Below are positions 32,977 through 40,128 of a stretch of DNA of 64,000 nt, one piece after another. The DNA is from JACVRN01 sp036389255. GTDB lineage: Bacteria; Acidobacteriota; Blastocatellia; Pyrinomonadales; Pyrinomonadaceae. Location: the NCBI GenBank assembly GCA_036389255.1, contig DASVQI010000003.1, forward strand, positions 1-64,000. Reading direction: 5' to 3'. Both the position numbers and the translations under genes were made by a program. Within the stretch, counting starts at the first letter, position 1. Each line of letters opens with the position of its first letter. Below the pieces are notes generated by a model. The model saw nothing but the letters and a program-made list of their open reading frames with translations. It was not told the origin of the DNA and did no database searches.

Positions 32977-33006
32977 TTGCAGCAGCGCGTGTTGTGCGGA
33001 TACACT
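32977..33006 (+). promoter_or_regulatory. Promoter of sucC
   Basis: TTGCAG (32977-32982), an 18-nt spacer and TACACT (33001-33006), about 48 nt before the sucC start. The same layout is seen before several other genes in the window. Confidence 0.45.
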
Positions 33007-33053
33007 CTCGATTCATCAGCAGCAATCAAACAAGATTCATGTGAGGGCAGATA

Positions 33054-34214
33054 ATGAAGATACACGAGTATCAGGGCAAAGAGCTTTTGAGCCGGTTCGG
33101 CGTGGCGGTGCCGCGCGGCATAGTCGCGCGCTCAAGTGAAGAGGCTTATCAAGCGGCTAAAGAACTGGGAACCGAAGTCGTGGTCGTCAAGGCGCAGATT
33201 CACGCGGGCGGGCGCGGCAAGGGCGGCGGCGTCAAGCTGGCACGCTCGGCAGACGAGGCGCGGGAGATTGCGCGCCAGATGCTCGGGATGAAGCTGGTCA
33301 CGCACCAGACAGGCCCGGAAGGCAGAGAAGTCCGCGTGCTTCTGATAGAAGAGGGCCTGCCGATTGATAAAGAGTTCTACCTTGGGATTGTGCTTGACCG
33401 CACGACGGGGCGGCCCGTCTTCATGGCCTCGTCTGCGGGCGGCATGGACATAGAAGAGGTCGCGGCCCATTCGCCCGAAATGATTCTCAAGGAGACGATT
33501 GACCCGGCCGTCGGCTTCAGAGGTTTTCAGGCGCGCAAGCTGGCCTTCGGTCTTGGGCTTCCGGCAGAGCTTGTCAATCAGGCGGTCAAGTTCATGCAGG
33601 CTCTCTACACGGCTTACGAGCAGATAGATGCGTCGTTGATGGAAATCAATCCCTTCCTGCTCACGAAAGACAATCGTTTGATTGCGCTGGACGCCAAGGT
33701 CAACTTCGACGACAACGCGCTCTTTCGTCACAAGGATTTTCTGAACCTGCGTGACCTGAACGAAGAAGAGCCGCTTGAGATAGAGGCTTCCAAGTTCGAC
33801 CTCAACTACATAAAGCTGGACGGGAACATAGCCTGCATGGTCAACGGCGCGGGACTGGCTATGGCGACTATGGACATCATCAAGCTGGCGGGCGGCGAGC
33901 CTGCGAACTTTCTGGACGTGGGCGGCGGCGCTTCACAGGAGCGCGTGGAGGCCGCCTTCAGAATCCTGCTGGCCGACGAGAACGTGCGCGCAGTCCTGAT
34001 AAATATCTTCGGCGGCATTGTGCGCTGCGACATGGTCGCGCGCGGAGTCGTAGGAGCGGCGCAGAATCTGAACCTCAAGGTTCCGGTCGTAGTTCGTCTT
34101 GAAGGTACGAACGTAGAAGAAGGCCAGCGCGTCATCTCCGAGTCGGGCATGAACTTTACGGTGGCCAACGGCATGAAGGACGCTGCCGAAAAGGTGGTGG
34201 CGCTGGCCGGATAA
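33054..34214 (+). CDS. sucC: Succinyl-CoA ligase, beta subunit
   Basis: 386 residues, an ATP-grasp subunit that with SucD converts succinyl-CoA to succinate with formation of ATP or GTP. Diagnostic are MKIHEYQGKELL at the start, the glycine-rich nucleotide loop HAGGRGKGGGVKLA, LMEINPFLLT, ALDAKVNFDDNALFRH and the C-terminal ligase signature INIFGGIVRCD. It is monocistronic: a 16-bp terminator follows at 34265. Its partner sucD is 2.9 kb downstream, beyond a minus-strand protease and an MBL gene, so the usual sucCD operon is broken here. Confidence 0.96.
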   Translation: MKIHEYQGKELLSRFGVAVPRGIVARSSEEAYQAAKELGTEVVVVKAQIHAGGRGKGGGVKLARSADEAREIARQMLGMKLVTHQTGPEGREVRVLLIEEGLPIDKEFYLGIVLDRTTGRPVFMASSAGGMDIEEVAAHSPEMILKETIDPAVGFRGFQARKLAFGLGLPAELVNQAVKFMQALYTAYEQIDASLMEINPFLLTKDNRLIALDAKVNFDDNALFRHKDFLNLRDLNEEEPLEIEASKFDLNYIKLDGNIACMVNGAGLAMATMDIIKLAGGEPANFLDVGGGASQERVEAAFRILLADENVRAVLINIFGGIVRCDMVARGVVGAAQNLNLKVPVVVRLEGTNVEEGQRVISESGMNFTVANGMKDAAEKVVALAG

Positions 34215-34264
34215 GAGAAGAAGTCAAAGACCGAAGTCGAGTCGGCCATCTACGAGGAAAGAAA

Positions 34265-34312
34265 AGAAGCGGGTTCGTCAATGTAGCTTATGACGAACCC
34301 GCTTCTGCTTTT
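34265..34312. terminator. Bidirectional terminator, sucC and M48 gene
   Basis: A 16-bp perfect stem (34265-34280 with 34291-34306) and a 10-nt loop. It is flanked by A-rich sequence on the left and GCTTTTA on the right, between convergent genes. Confidence 0.88.
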
Positions 34313-34331
34313 ATCAGGGCTTCTTTCGACT

Positions 34332-35240
34332 TTATCCTCTGCCGCGCCTGCGGTTGATTTCGTAGCGCGTGTTCTCTATGCGCTCCTGTACGTCCGGGTG
34401 GTCTGAGAAGAGCGAGCCCATCAGGCCGGGATTCGTGCGGCTCATGCGTTGCAGCTTCTCGAACATGGTTATCATGCCCTGCGGGTCGAATCCTGCTTTG
34501 GCCATCCCGTTGACGCCAAGGTAATCTGCCTCGCGCTCTTCCTCTCGATTATGAGAGGCCAGCAGGCCGCTTGCGACGATAGTGGCTGCGGCTTTGCCAA
34601 GCTGCCCTGCGGCGTCGCCCGCCACGCCCGTCACAGAGCCTATCAAATCGGCTATGCCGCCGAGGAACTGCGATTGTTGAATCGTCTTCAAGCTGTGGCG
34701 CGCGACCACGTGGCCCACCTCGTGCGAGAGCACCGAAGCAAGCTCGTCGTCGTTGGCCATCGCCAGCAGCGCCGTGGTGATGTATATGTGGCCGCCCGGC
34801 GCGGAATAGGCGTTAATCTCCTTGTTGCGGATAATGTGAAAGCGGTAGACGAGATTGGGCCGCAGGCTGGCGCGTGCCACCCTGTTGCCTATGCGGTTGA
34901 CGCGCTCCTGACCCTCAGTGACTATCTGGGATTTCTTACGTATCTCTATGTCAAGTTGATTGCCAAGCTGTATCTCGTCGCGCTCGCTCAACAGCCCTGC
35001 GTTGGTATAGCTCTCGCCCCTGAACTGCGCGTACGGGTCGCTTTGAATCAAGCCCGTGGCTGAATTGATGATGCTGGAGCCGAGGCTGAGCGCTGCGGAG
35101 ATTGGGTCGCCCACGGCCGGGACTTCCGTCCTCTCCGTCTGCCGCTTCTGCGCGCTCGCGCCGGAAAGCGGCGTTAGCAGAAGTGTGAGCGCGAAGGCTA
35201 TTGAAAGTAGTTTGCGATGATTGCGAAGAAGGGGGAACAT
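34332..35240 (-). CDS. M48 family zinc metalloprotease
   Basis: A 302-residue periplasmic protease. A signal peptide ends near ASA-Q31. The zinc site is HEVGH at 173-177, with the third ligand in the REEEREADYLGVNGMAKAGFDP segment (about 236). The order and spacing match BepA/LoiP-type M48C proteases that degrade misfolded outer-membrane proteins. A Gly/Ala-rich hydrophobic stretch (SVTGVAGDAAGQLGKAAATIVAS) sits between the motifs, and the C-terminus SDHPDVQERIENTRYEINR is typical. No TPR domain is attached. GAGGAG precedes ATG 35240. Confidence 0.92.
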   Translation of the reverse strand: MFPLLRNHRKLLSIAFALTLLLTPLSGASAQKRQTERTEVPAVGDPISAALSLGSSIINSATGLIQSDPYAQFRGESYTNAGLLSERDEIQLGNQLDIEIRKKSQIVTEGQERVNRIGNRVARASLRPNLVYRFHIIRNKEINAYSAPGGHIYITTALLAMANDDELASVLSHEVGHVVARHSLKTIQQSQFLGGIADLIGSVTGVAGDAAGQLGKAAATIVASGLLASHNREEEREADYLGVNGMAKAGFDPQGMITMFEKLQRMSRTNPGLMGSLFSDHPDVQERIENTRYEINRRRGRG

Positions 35241-35547
35241 TTACTGTCTCCTCTGATTAGAAAATCCTTGTAAGCCGGGCAGGCAAAGGAAAGGCTTATT
35301 CTTCCCCTCACCGCTTACGCCCCATGATAAAGCATGACGCGCCGTTTTAGCATCTCTCATCTTCGGCGCGCCGCGAGATAGTGACGGCAGCACCAAACCC
35401 TTTTGCACGTCGGATGACGAAGAGAGGCCATGAGGATGCCGGGATAAAGATAGAAGCTCAAACTTTTTTGCCGCGTCTCGTTAATTCTCTGCGCGGCGTG
35501 TAGAATCATCAGGCTTTTCATTCAGTTAAAAATCTCGGAGGAACATG
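35241..35547. other. 307-bp divergent gap; nothing assigned
   Basis: Separates the M48 and MBL genes, which diverge. It contains ordinary sequence with no repeat of the families described and no clear terminator. A TAGAAT (about 35503) may be a -10 element for the MBL gene, but no matching -35 is seen. Confidence 0.4.
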
Positions 35548-36951
35548 ATGGCGACCATCTCTTTCTGGGGCGGCGTGGGCAGCGTGACCGGCTCAAAATA
35601 TCTGGTTGAGTCGGACGGCTCTCGCGTGCTGGTTGACTGCGGGCTGTTTCAGGGCTTCAAGGAGCTGCGTGAGCGTAACTGGCAGACGCCTCCTTTCGAC
35701 CCTGCCTCGCTGGACGCAGTCCTCATCACGCACGCGCACATAGACCACACGGGCTACCTTCCGCGCCTGGTGGCGCAGGGCTTTCGCGGCCCCGTCTACT
35801 GCTCGCGCGGCACAGCCGACCTTGTCAGAATCCTTCTCCCCGACTCTGCGCGCCTTCAGGAAGAGGAGGCTTCGTATCGCAATCGCCACAACCTGAGCAA
35901 GCACCAGCCCGCGCTGCCGCTCTACACTGAAGAGGACGCGCGCGAGGCCATCAAGCTGATTGAGCGGGTGGACAATACGGGCGAGCCTGTAAAGGTGGCG
36001 CGCGGCATAAACGCGAGCTTCCGCATAGCGGGCCACATACTCGGCTCAAGCCTTGTGCTGCTGGACTTGGAGGGCGCGGGCGACGATAAAAAGGGGCGGC
36101 GCGTCCTCTTCTCAGGAGATTTGGGCCATTACGACCAGCCGATTATCCCAGACCCCGTAGCGCCTCCCGAATGCGATTATCTTCTGGTGGAGTCTACTTA
36201 CGGCGACCGGCTGCACGACCCTGAGCTGCCCGAAGACGCGCTTGAGCGAATCATAAAGGAGACTGCGGAGCGCGGTGGGCCGCTACTTGTTCCGGCCTTC
36301 GCCATTGGCCGCACGCAGGAGATTGTTTATCTGATACGCGAGCTTGAGGACGCTAACCGCATCCCGGTTCTGCCGGTGCGCGTGGATTCGCCCATGGCCG
36401 CAGCAGCAACTCAGGTCTACATCAACCGCAAAGAGGAGCATGATGAAGAGTACGTGAGCGTCCTCAAAGACCACCGCCAGCCACTGAAAACGCGCTCTAT
36501 GCTGATAGCCTCTTCGCGTCAGGAGTCAAAGCAGCTGAATGAAGAGAGAGGCCCGCGCATAATCGTCTCGGCTTCCGGCATGATGACGGGCGGGCGTGTG
36601 CTACATCACGCGCTCAGAATCCTGCCCGACGAGCGCGCGACGATTCTCTTTGTGGGCTATCAGGCGGCTGGCACGACGGGCAGGCGCATACTGGACGGCC
36701 AAAGAGAAGTGAAAGTCCTAGGCCAGTACGTCCCCGTGCGCTGTCATATAGAGCGCATCGGCGGATTCTCGGCGCACGCCGATTGGAGAGAAGTTCTGCG
36801 CTGGCTGGAAGGACTGCCCGCCGCTCCGCGCCGCACCTTCCTGACTCACGGAGAGCCGGAAGCGGCTGCGGCGATGGCCGGTCATATAAGAGAGCGCTTC
36901 GGCTGGGAAACCAATGTCCCTGACTACGGCGACAGCTTCGAGCTTGCATAA
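35548..36951 (+). CDS. Beta-CASP metallo-beta-lactamase fold RNase-like protein
   Basis: 467 residues. The MBL domain holds the binuclear zinc motif HAHIDH (H62-x-H64-x-D66-H67) in LITHAHIDHTGYLPRL, with further ligands in GHILGSS and SGDLGHYDQP. The beta-CASP insertion with DSPMAAAATQVY and the RNA-specificity C-terminal motif (SASGMMTGGRVLHH, FVGYQAAGTTGRRI, GGFSAHADWREVLRWL, FLTHGEPEAA) place it with YSH1/RNase J-related exo- or endoribonucleases. Start 35548 is preferred to the ATG one codon earlier because GGAGGA is then 5-6 nt away. Confidence 0.9.
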   Translation: MATISFWGGVGSVTGSKYLVESDGSRVLVDCGLFQGFKELRERNWQTPPFDPASLDAVLITHAHIDHTGYLPRLVAQGFRGPVYCSRGTADLVRILLPDSARLQEEEASYRNRHNLSKHQPALPLYTEEDAREAIKLIERVDNTGEPVKVARGINASFRIAGHILGSSLVLLDLEGAGDDKKGRRVLFSGDLGHYDQPIIPDPVAPPECDYLLVESTYGDRLHDPELPEDALERIIKETAERGGPLLVPAFAIGRTQEIVYLIRELEDANRIPVLPVRVDSPMAAAATQVYINRKEEHDEEYVSVLKDHRQPLKTRSMLIASSRQESKQLNEERGPRIIVSASGMMTGGRVLHHALRILPDERATILFVGYQAAGTTGRRILDGQREVKVLGQYVPVRCHIERIGGFSAHADWREVLRWLEGLPAAPRRTFLTHGEPEAAAAMAGHIRERFGWETNVPDYGDSFELA

Positions 36952-36963
36952 ACCTGCTGCGCT

Positions 36964-36994
36964 TTGCAGAATAACGAAGCAGACATGCTATACT
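36964..36994 (+). promoter_or_regulatory. Candidate promoter of sucD
   Basis: TTGCAG (36964-36969), a 19-nt spacer and TATACT (36989-36994). It would place the heptad palindrome at 37013-37092 entirely inside the transcribed leader of sucD. Confidence 0.35.
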
Positions 36995-37012
36995 GCGCAG
37001 TCATTTTGAAAG

Positions 37013-37092
37013 CAGTGACAAGTGAAGAGTGACGAGTGACAAGTTCTAAAGCTTGTCGTATCTTGTCACCCGTCACTTGTCACTTATCACTG
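37013..37092. repeat. Heptad palindrome, GTGACAA family, before sucD
   Basis: The left arm reads gtgacaa-gtgaaga-gtgacga-gtgacaa and the right arm (CTTGTCACCCGTCACTTGTC, then ACTTATCACTG) is its inverse. It ends 9 nt before the AAGGAG of sucD, so a stable hairpin would abut the ribosome binding site. Confidence 0.85.
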
Positions 37093-37110
37093 TTGCTAGA
37101 AGGAGTAGTC

Positions 37111-38001
37111 TTGAGCGTTCTGGTTGATAAAACGACGCGGCTGGTGGTGCAGGGCATTACCGGCAAAGAGGGGACGTTTCATACCAAGCAGATGGTAGAG
37201 TATGGGACGAAAGTGGTCGGAGGCGTGACGCCCGGCAAAGGCGGCACGACGCACGAAGGCATCCCGGTCTTCAACACAGTTGCCGACGCGGTGAAGAACG
37301 AGGGGGCGAATGCCTCCGTGATATATGTTCCCCCGGCGTTTGCCGGTGACGCCATCATGGAAGCGGCGGACGCGGGCGTGGCGCTTGTCGTCTGCATCAC
37401 TGAAGGCATCCCTGTGCTGGACATGGTCAAGGTCAGAGAATACCTGTCGGACAAGGCCACCCGTCTCATAGGGCCGAACTGTCCGGGCATCATCAGCCCC
37501 GGCAAATGTAAGATAGGCATCATGCCCGGCCACATACACAAAGAGGGACGCATCGGCGTAGTCTCCCGCTCAGGCACGCTGACTTACGAGGCCGTCGGGC
37601 AGTTGACCACGCTCGGGCTTGGACAATCTACCGCGATTGGCATCGGCGGCGACCCCATTGTCGGCACGACGCACGTTGACGCGCTCGCGCTCTTTCAGGC
37701 CGACGACGAAACTGACGGCATAGTGATGATTGGCGAAATCGGAGGCTCAGCCGAAGAGGACGCGGCCGACTTTGCCAGAGCGAACGTGACGAAGCCTATA
37801 GTCGCTTTCATAGCCGGTCAGACGGCCCCGCCGGGACGCCGCATGGGACACGCCGGAGCCATCATAGCGGGCGGCAAGGGAACCGCAGCCGAGAAGATGA
37901 AGGCGCTACAGGAAGCAGGCATTCGCGTCGTTCAGTCTCCTGCCGACATAGGACAGGCGATGAAGGATTCTCTGGGCGCGAGCGCCGGAGGCGCAGCATA
38001 A
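37111..38001 (+). CDS. sucD: Succinyl-CoA ligase, alpha subunit
   Basis: 296 residues. The N-terminal CoA-binding Rossmann domain (VDKTTRLVVQGITGKEGTFHTKQMVEYGTKVVGGVTPGKGG) and signatures GPNCPGIISPGKCKIGIMPGH and GEIGGSAEEDAA are typical. The phosphorylated His is in PPGRRMGHAGAII. A longer frame exists, but its first 25 residues are encoded by the palindrome. TTG 37111 with AAGGAG five nt upstream gives the normal N-terminus. A TTG start for a central TCA-cycle enzyme, behind a hairpin, suggests limited translation. Confidence 0.93.
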   Translation: MSVLVDKTTRLVVQGITGKEGTFHTKQMVEYGTKVVGGVTPGKGGTTHEGIPVFNTVADAVKNEGANASVIYVPPAFAGDAIMEAADAGVALVVCITEGIPVLDMVKVREYLSDKATRLIGPNCPGIISPGKCKIGIMPGHIHKEGRIGVVSRSGTLTYEAVGQLTTLGLGQSTAIGIGGDPIVGTTHVDALALFQADDETDGIVMIGEIGGSAEEDAADFARANVTKPIVAFIAGQTAPPGRRMGHAGAIIAGGKGTAAEKMKALQEAGIRVVQSPADIGQAMKDSLGASAGGAA

Positions 38002-38067
38002 GGATAGAGCTTTTCCGGCTTTTCAGGATTCAGTTTTAAGCCCTCGCCCTCATTGGGAGCTATTCAA

Positions 38068-38313
38068 ATGAGCATCTGGCAGAGGCTGTTTGCGAGACGC
38101 GCTTCGGACGGGCAGATGGGAGACGTGGAGGCCGAGTCGCGTAGCTGGATGGTTAAATGTCCATGCGGCTTTGAGCAATCCATCTGGGACATGAGCGGCG
38201 TCAGGTACGGTGCGCGCTCAAAGGGCAAAAAGATATTGCGCCGTTGTACTGAGTGCGGCAGGTTTCGCTGGCACAGCGTCTATAAGAAGGAGCAGGCGGA
38301 AGTGAAGCCGTAG
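38068..38313 (+). CDS. Small zinc-ribbon-like protein, unknown function
   Basis: 81 residues with two cysteine pairs, C31-P-C33 in KCPCGFEQS and C60-x2-C63 in RRCTECGRFRWH, spaced as a zinc ribbon. The rest is basic and aromatic, with no signal peptide. It may bind nucleic acid or a protein partner; I do not recognise a named family. GGGAG lies 8 nt before ATG 38068. It lies between sucD (66 bp) and ndk (54 bp) on the same strand, so cotranscription is likely. Confidence 0.7.
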   Translation: MSIWQRLFARRASDGQMGDVEAESRSWMVKCPCGFEQSIWDMSGVRYGARSKGKKILRRCTECGRFRWHSVYKKEQAEVKP

Positions 38314-38367
38314 CCGGAAGTCGCAAGCTCCGTTTGCCCGCGACATCTTATTTTTCTAGGAGCATGA

Positions 38368-38796
38368 ATGTCAGAACAGACAGGTAATCTTACTTTCGGT
38401 ATTATCAAGCCCGACGCCGTGCGCGCGGGCAATGCGGGACAGATAATCGCACGCATCACGGGCGCAGGCTTTCGCCTTCGCGCCTTGAAGCTCATACACA
38501 TGACCCTGCGCGAGGCCGAAGGCTTTTACGCCGTTCACCGCGAGCGCCCCTTCTTCGGAGAGTTGACGGAGTTCATGTCAGGCGGCCCCTGCGTGGTGAT
38601 GGCTCTGGAGAAGGATGGGGCCGTGCGCGCGTGGCGTGATTTGATGGGCGCGACCGACCCGGCCAAAGCCGACGAGGGGACGCTGAGGAAAGAGTTCGGG
38701 GCTTCCATGGGCGAGAACGCCGTTCACGGCTCCGACTCCGAAGAGAACGCGCGAATTGAAATCTCATACTTCTTCAGCCAGATAGAGCTGGTTTAA
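38368..38796 (+). CDS. ndk: Nucleoside diphosphate kinase
   Basis: 142 residues. The enzyme equalises NTP/NDP pools through a phosphohistidine, H120 in the signature NAVHGSDS. FGIIKPDAVRAG, RPFFGELTEFMSGGPCVVMALE and GATDPAKADEGTLRKEFG complete the family pattern. The length is that of a normal hexameric or tetrameric NDPK. It follows sucD; succinyl-CoA ligase and NDPK are known to associate functionally, exchanging GTP and ATP. Confidence 0.96.
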   Translation: MSEQTGNLTFGIIKPDAVRAGNAGQIIARITGAGFRLRALKLIHMTLREAEGFYAVHRERPFFGELTEFMSGGPCVVMALEKDGAVRAWRDLMGATDPAKADEGTLRKEFGASMGENAVHGSDSEENARIEISYFFSQIELV

Positions 38797-38856
38797 CCTT
38801 AACAGTGCGCGTAGGAGGTAGAGCGGCGCACATCCTGTTTGAAACGGAGAGCGAAG

Positions 38857-39459
38857 ATGAAACGTTGCCCCAGTTGCGAAAGAACATACACAGACGATGC
38901 TTTGAGCTTTTGCCCTAACGATGGCACTCCGCTTGTCACAGACACGCCGTCCTCCTTTGACCCGCAGGCGACCATCATGGCCTCGCCGCCCAAAGTCTCA
39001 GGGCCGACCGACTGGCCGTCACAGCCACCGCCATCGGGTGGCAGCGATTGGGGCTCGCCCTCTCAGCCGATTCAGAACGACTGGACTTCTCAGCCGCCTG
39101 CGGCGCAGAGCAACTGGGGAGACACGCCCGGCAGCTACACGCCCGGCGGCAGTCAGCCAGTGGGCGGAACAGGCTGGCAGGCTCCGCCTCCGCCACCTTT
39201 CCCCGGCGGCGGGCAGAAGCAGCAAGGGCTGGCCATAGCGTCCCTAGTCTGCGGCATCCTGAGCCCCTGTTGCTTTGGTTTGCTCACGGGAATTCCGGCC
39301 GTCATATTGGGCTTCATGGCTATAAGCAGAGAAAAGAGCAATCCTGAGCTTTACGGCGGCAAGGGGATGGCTATAACGGGGATTGTCCTTGGCGGTATAG
39401 GATTTATTTTTACCATCCTATACATCATCCTGAACATCATAGGAGCGATTTCGCGCTAG
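38857..39459 (+). CDS. DUF4190 membrane protein with N-terminal zinc ribbon
   Basis: 200 residues. The N-terminus MKRCPSCERTYTDDALSFCP is a zinc ribbon (C4, C7, C19). It is followed by about 90 residues of low-complexity Pro/Ser/Gly/Trp/Gln sequence. Two membrane segments come last: GLAIASLVCGILSPCCFGLLTGIPAVILGFMA and GMAITGIVLGGIGFIFTILYIILNII. This is the zinc-ribbon plus DUF4190 arrangement common in Acidobacteria and Actinobacteria; its function is unknown. GGAGA precedes ATG 38857, preferred to 38839. Confidence 0.8.
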   Translation: MKRCPSCERTYTDDALSFCPNDGTPLVTDTPSSFDPQATIMASPPKVSGPTDWPSQPPPSGGSDWGSPSQPIQNDWTSQPPAAQSNWGDTPGSYTPGGSQPVGGTGWQAPPPPPFPGGGQKQQGLAIASLVCGILSPCCFGLLTGIPAVILGFMAISREKSNPELYGGKGMAITGIVLGGIGFIFTILYIILNIIGAISR

Positions 39460-39496
39460 AGACAACGCGGGCCGAAGCAGTAATCAAAGGGGTTTT

Positions 39497-40018
39497 ATGT
39501 CAATCATCAGCGACGTTATCGAATCAACGAAGGCCATCATAAAGGGTATGAGCGTCACCTTCTCTTACATCCCGAAAGAGAAGTGGACGGTCGAGTATCC
39601 GGATGACCCAATCACTTTGCAGCCGCGCTATCGCGGCCAGCATCTTCTGCACGTTGACGAGCTTGGCAGGGAGAAGTGCGTGGCCTGTTTCCTGTGCGCT
39701 GCCGCCTGCCCGTCCGAGTGCATCTACATAATTGCTTCCGACGACCCGAGGCCAGCCGAAGAGCGCACGGGCGTAGAGGAGCGATTCGCCAGCGTCTATA
39801 ACATAGATTACGGTCGCTGCATCTTCTGCGGCTACTGCGTGGAGGCTTGCCCGAAGGATGCCATCACGCACGGCTACAACTTCGAGCTTTCGGTCTACAG
39901 CCGCGCAGACCTTTTGAAGACGAAAGACGACCTGCTCATTACCAAGCAGCTTCAGTCGCCCAACTACCGCGTCGCTTCTTCACACGAAGATGTCAACTCG
40001 GAATACAAGGAAGTCTAA
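39497..40018 (+). CDS. nuoI: NADH-quinone oxidoreductase subunit I (orphan NuoI)
   Basis: 173 residues with two 4Fe-4S ferredoxin clusters: C61-x2-C64-x2-C67-x3-C71 (CVACFLCAAACP) and C108-x2-C111-x2-C114-x3-C118 (CIFCGYCVEACP). The N-terminal KGMSVTFSYI and the C-terminal extension are those of NuoI, which carries electrons through centres N6a/N6b of complex I. No other nuo gene is in the window. An orphan nuoI is unusual for an enzyme normally encoded in a 13-14 gene operon. Confidence 0.9.
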   Translation: MSIISDVIESTKAIIKGMSVTFSYIPKEKWTVEYPDDPITLQPRYRGQHLLHVDELGREKCVACFLCAAACPSECIYIIASDDPRPAEERTGVEERFASVYNIDYGRCIFCGYCVEACPKDAITHGYNFELSVYSRADLLKTKDDLLITKQLQSPNYRVASSHEDVNSEYKEV

Positions 40019-40044
40019 ACTTCCACGCGAAACTAAATAAGACG

Positions 40045-40119
40045 AAGGGGCAAAGGTGAAGAAGGATACCCCAATCCTTTCTCACTTTTGCCTTTTACCT
40101 TTTTAGTTTTGCCTTTACC
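40045..40119. repeat. Heptad palindrome, TTTTGCC family
   Basis: The arm at 40045-40067 (beginning AAGGGGCAAAGG) pairs with 40074-40096 (ending CACTTTTGCCTTTT). The right side continues as 7-nt units ttttgcc-ttttacc-tttttag-ttttgcc. It fills the gap between nuoI and the cyclase gene. Confidence 0.8.
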
Positions 40120-40128
40120 ATGTAGCGC

